Assembly (NCBI GenBank): GCA_025655635.1
Contig: JAHXIM010000175.1
Span: 1 to 7,077 of the forward strand
Source: a gamma proteobacterium symbiont of Lucinoma myriamae
Lineage (GTDB): Bacteria > Pseudomonadota > Gammaproteobacteria > GRL18
Reading direction: 5' to 3'
DNA length: 7,077 bases
The notes under the pieces were generated by a model that saw only the letters and a list, made by a program, of their open reading frames with translations, had not been told where the DNA came from and made no database searches. The first letter of the stretch is position 1. Each line of letters starts with the position of its first letter. Position numbers and translations under genes: made by a program. This document shows positions 6,832-7,077 of this stretch, one piece after another.

Positions 6832-6916
6832 TGGTGCGGATGGAGAGACTCGAACTCTCACGACTTGCGCCACTGGTACCTAAAACCAGCGTGTATACCA
6901 ATTTCACCACATCCGC
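6832..6916 (-). tRNA. tRNA-Leu, anticodon UAG
   Basis: The minus strand gives an 85-nt class II tRNA. Acceptor stem GCGGATG pairs with CATCCGC, followed by discriminator A and a genome-encoded CCA (6832-6834). The D arm has GTGGTGAAATTGGTATAC in the style of bacterial tRNA-Leu. The anticodon stem CTGGT/ACCAG holds loop TTTAGGT, giving anticodon TAG. A long variable arm follows (TGGCGCAAGTCGT), then the T arm GAGAG-TTCGAGT-CTCTC. It reads CUA and, by wobble, other CUN codons; it corresponds to E. coli leuW. A tRNA-Leu just upstream of tig also occurs in other gammaproteobacteria such as Pseudomonas (from memory). Confidence 0.96.
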
Positions 6917-6933
6917 GAAATATTTATTTACTT

Positions 6934-6962
6934 ATTACTACTTTTTTACTTTTGGCTCTTAA
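6934..6962 (-). promoter_or_regulatory. Weak candidate promoter of tRNA-Leu
   Basis: On the minus strand TTAAGA (6957-6962), a 17-nt spacer and AGTAAT (6934-6939) each match 4/6 of the sigma-70 consensus. They would start transcription near 6927, about 10 nt before the mature tRNA. Geometry is good but the boxes are weak. A better -35-like TTGTCA (6974-6979) has no -10 at the right distance. Further right, GATAATC (7010-7016) and GATTATC (7031-7037) form a short inverted repeat of unknown meaning. Confidence 0.25.
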
Positions 6963-7077
6963 CATTTAGTTGCTGACAAGTGGCTTCTATTTAGTCGATC
7001 CTGAAAAAAGATAATCATCATGAATCGATAGATTATCGTACAACATTAATTGTAATTTTATTGTTCCTGATCAAATT

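Noticed and set aside
6832..6916. tRNA-Leu as an integration site
   Set aside because: I saw no direct repeat of the tRNA 3' end and no integrase in the window, and the downstream genes are the usual core cluster.

Overview
The window is AT-rich chromosomal DNA from a gammaproteobacterium. It holds one conserved protein-quality-control cluster, entirely on the minus strand. In transcription order (right to left) it runs tRNA-Leu(UAG), tig (trigger factor), clpP, clpX, lon. Protein sequences and gene order are close to the E. coli/Pseudomonas arrangement. Examples are the ClpX C-terminus ...ASGE, the ClpP segment starting LVPMVIEQ, and Lon beginning PVLPLRDVVVYPHMVIPL after its N-terminal lead. 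Genus or species cannot be assigned from this; the low GC and long AT-rich spacers fit many marine, sulfur-oxidising, methylotrophic or host-associated lineages.

Layout. 1-152: gene-poor left edge with a GC-rich REP-like hairpin. 153-186: terminator of lon. 235-2655: lon. 2656-2872: lon leader with a candidate heat-shock (sigma-32-like) promoter overlapping a sigma-70-like one. 2873-2902: strong intrinsic terminator of clpX. 2918-4192: clpX. 4193-4390: spacer with a good promoter candidate whose -10 lies in a small palindrome. 4391-5047: clpP. 5048-5196: spacer with a terminator-like hairpin. 5197-6510: tig. 6511-6831: tig leader with a perfect 14-bp inverted repeat and a perfect TATAAT box. 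6832-6916: tRNA-Leu with encoded CCA. 6917-7077: tRNA upstream region.

How the genes work together. Trigger factor meets nascent chains at the ribosome exit tunnel. ClpX unfolds tagged or misfolded proteins and feeds them to the ClpP chamber. Lon degrades misfolded and regulatory proteins independently. The gaps of 149, 198 and 262 nt between genes, each with a hairpin and/or promoter candidate, suggest partly separate transcription units rather than one tightly coupled operon. lon looks independently promoted behind a strong terminator.

I did not find an undescribed system. All four proteins are intact, normal members of their families. The points worth a second look are in the non-coding DNA: the lon promoter and its start region, the tig leader hairpin, the palindromes at the clpX promoter, and the GC-rich hairpin at the left edge.
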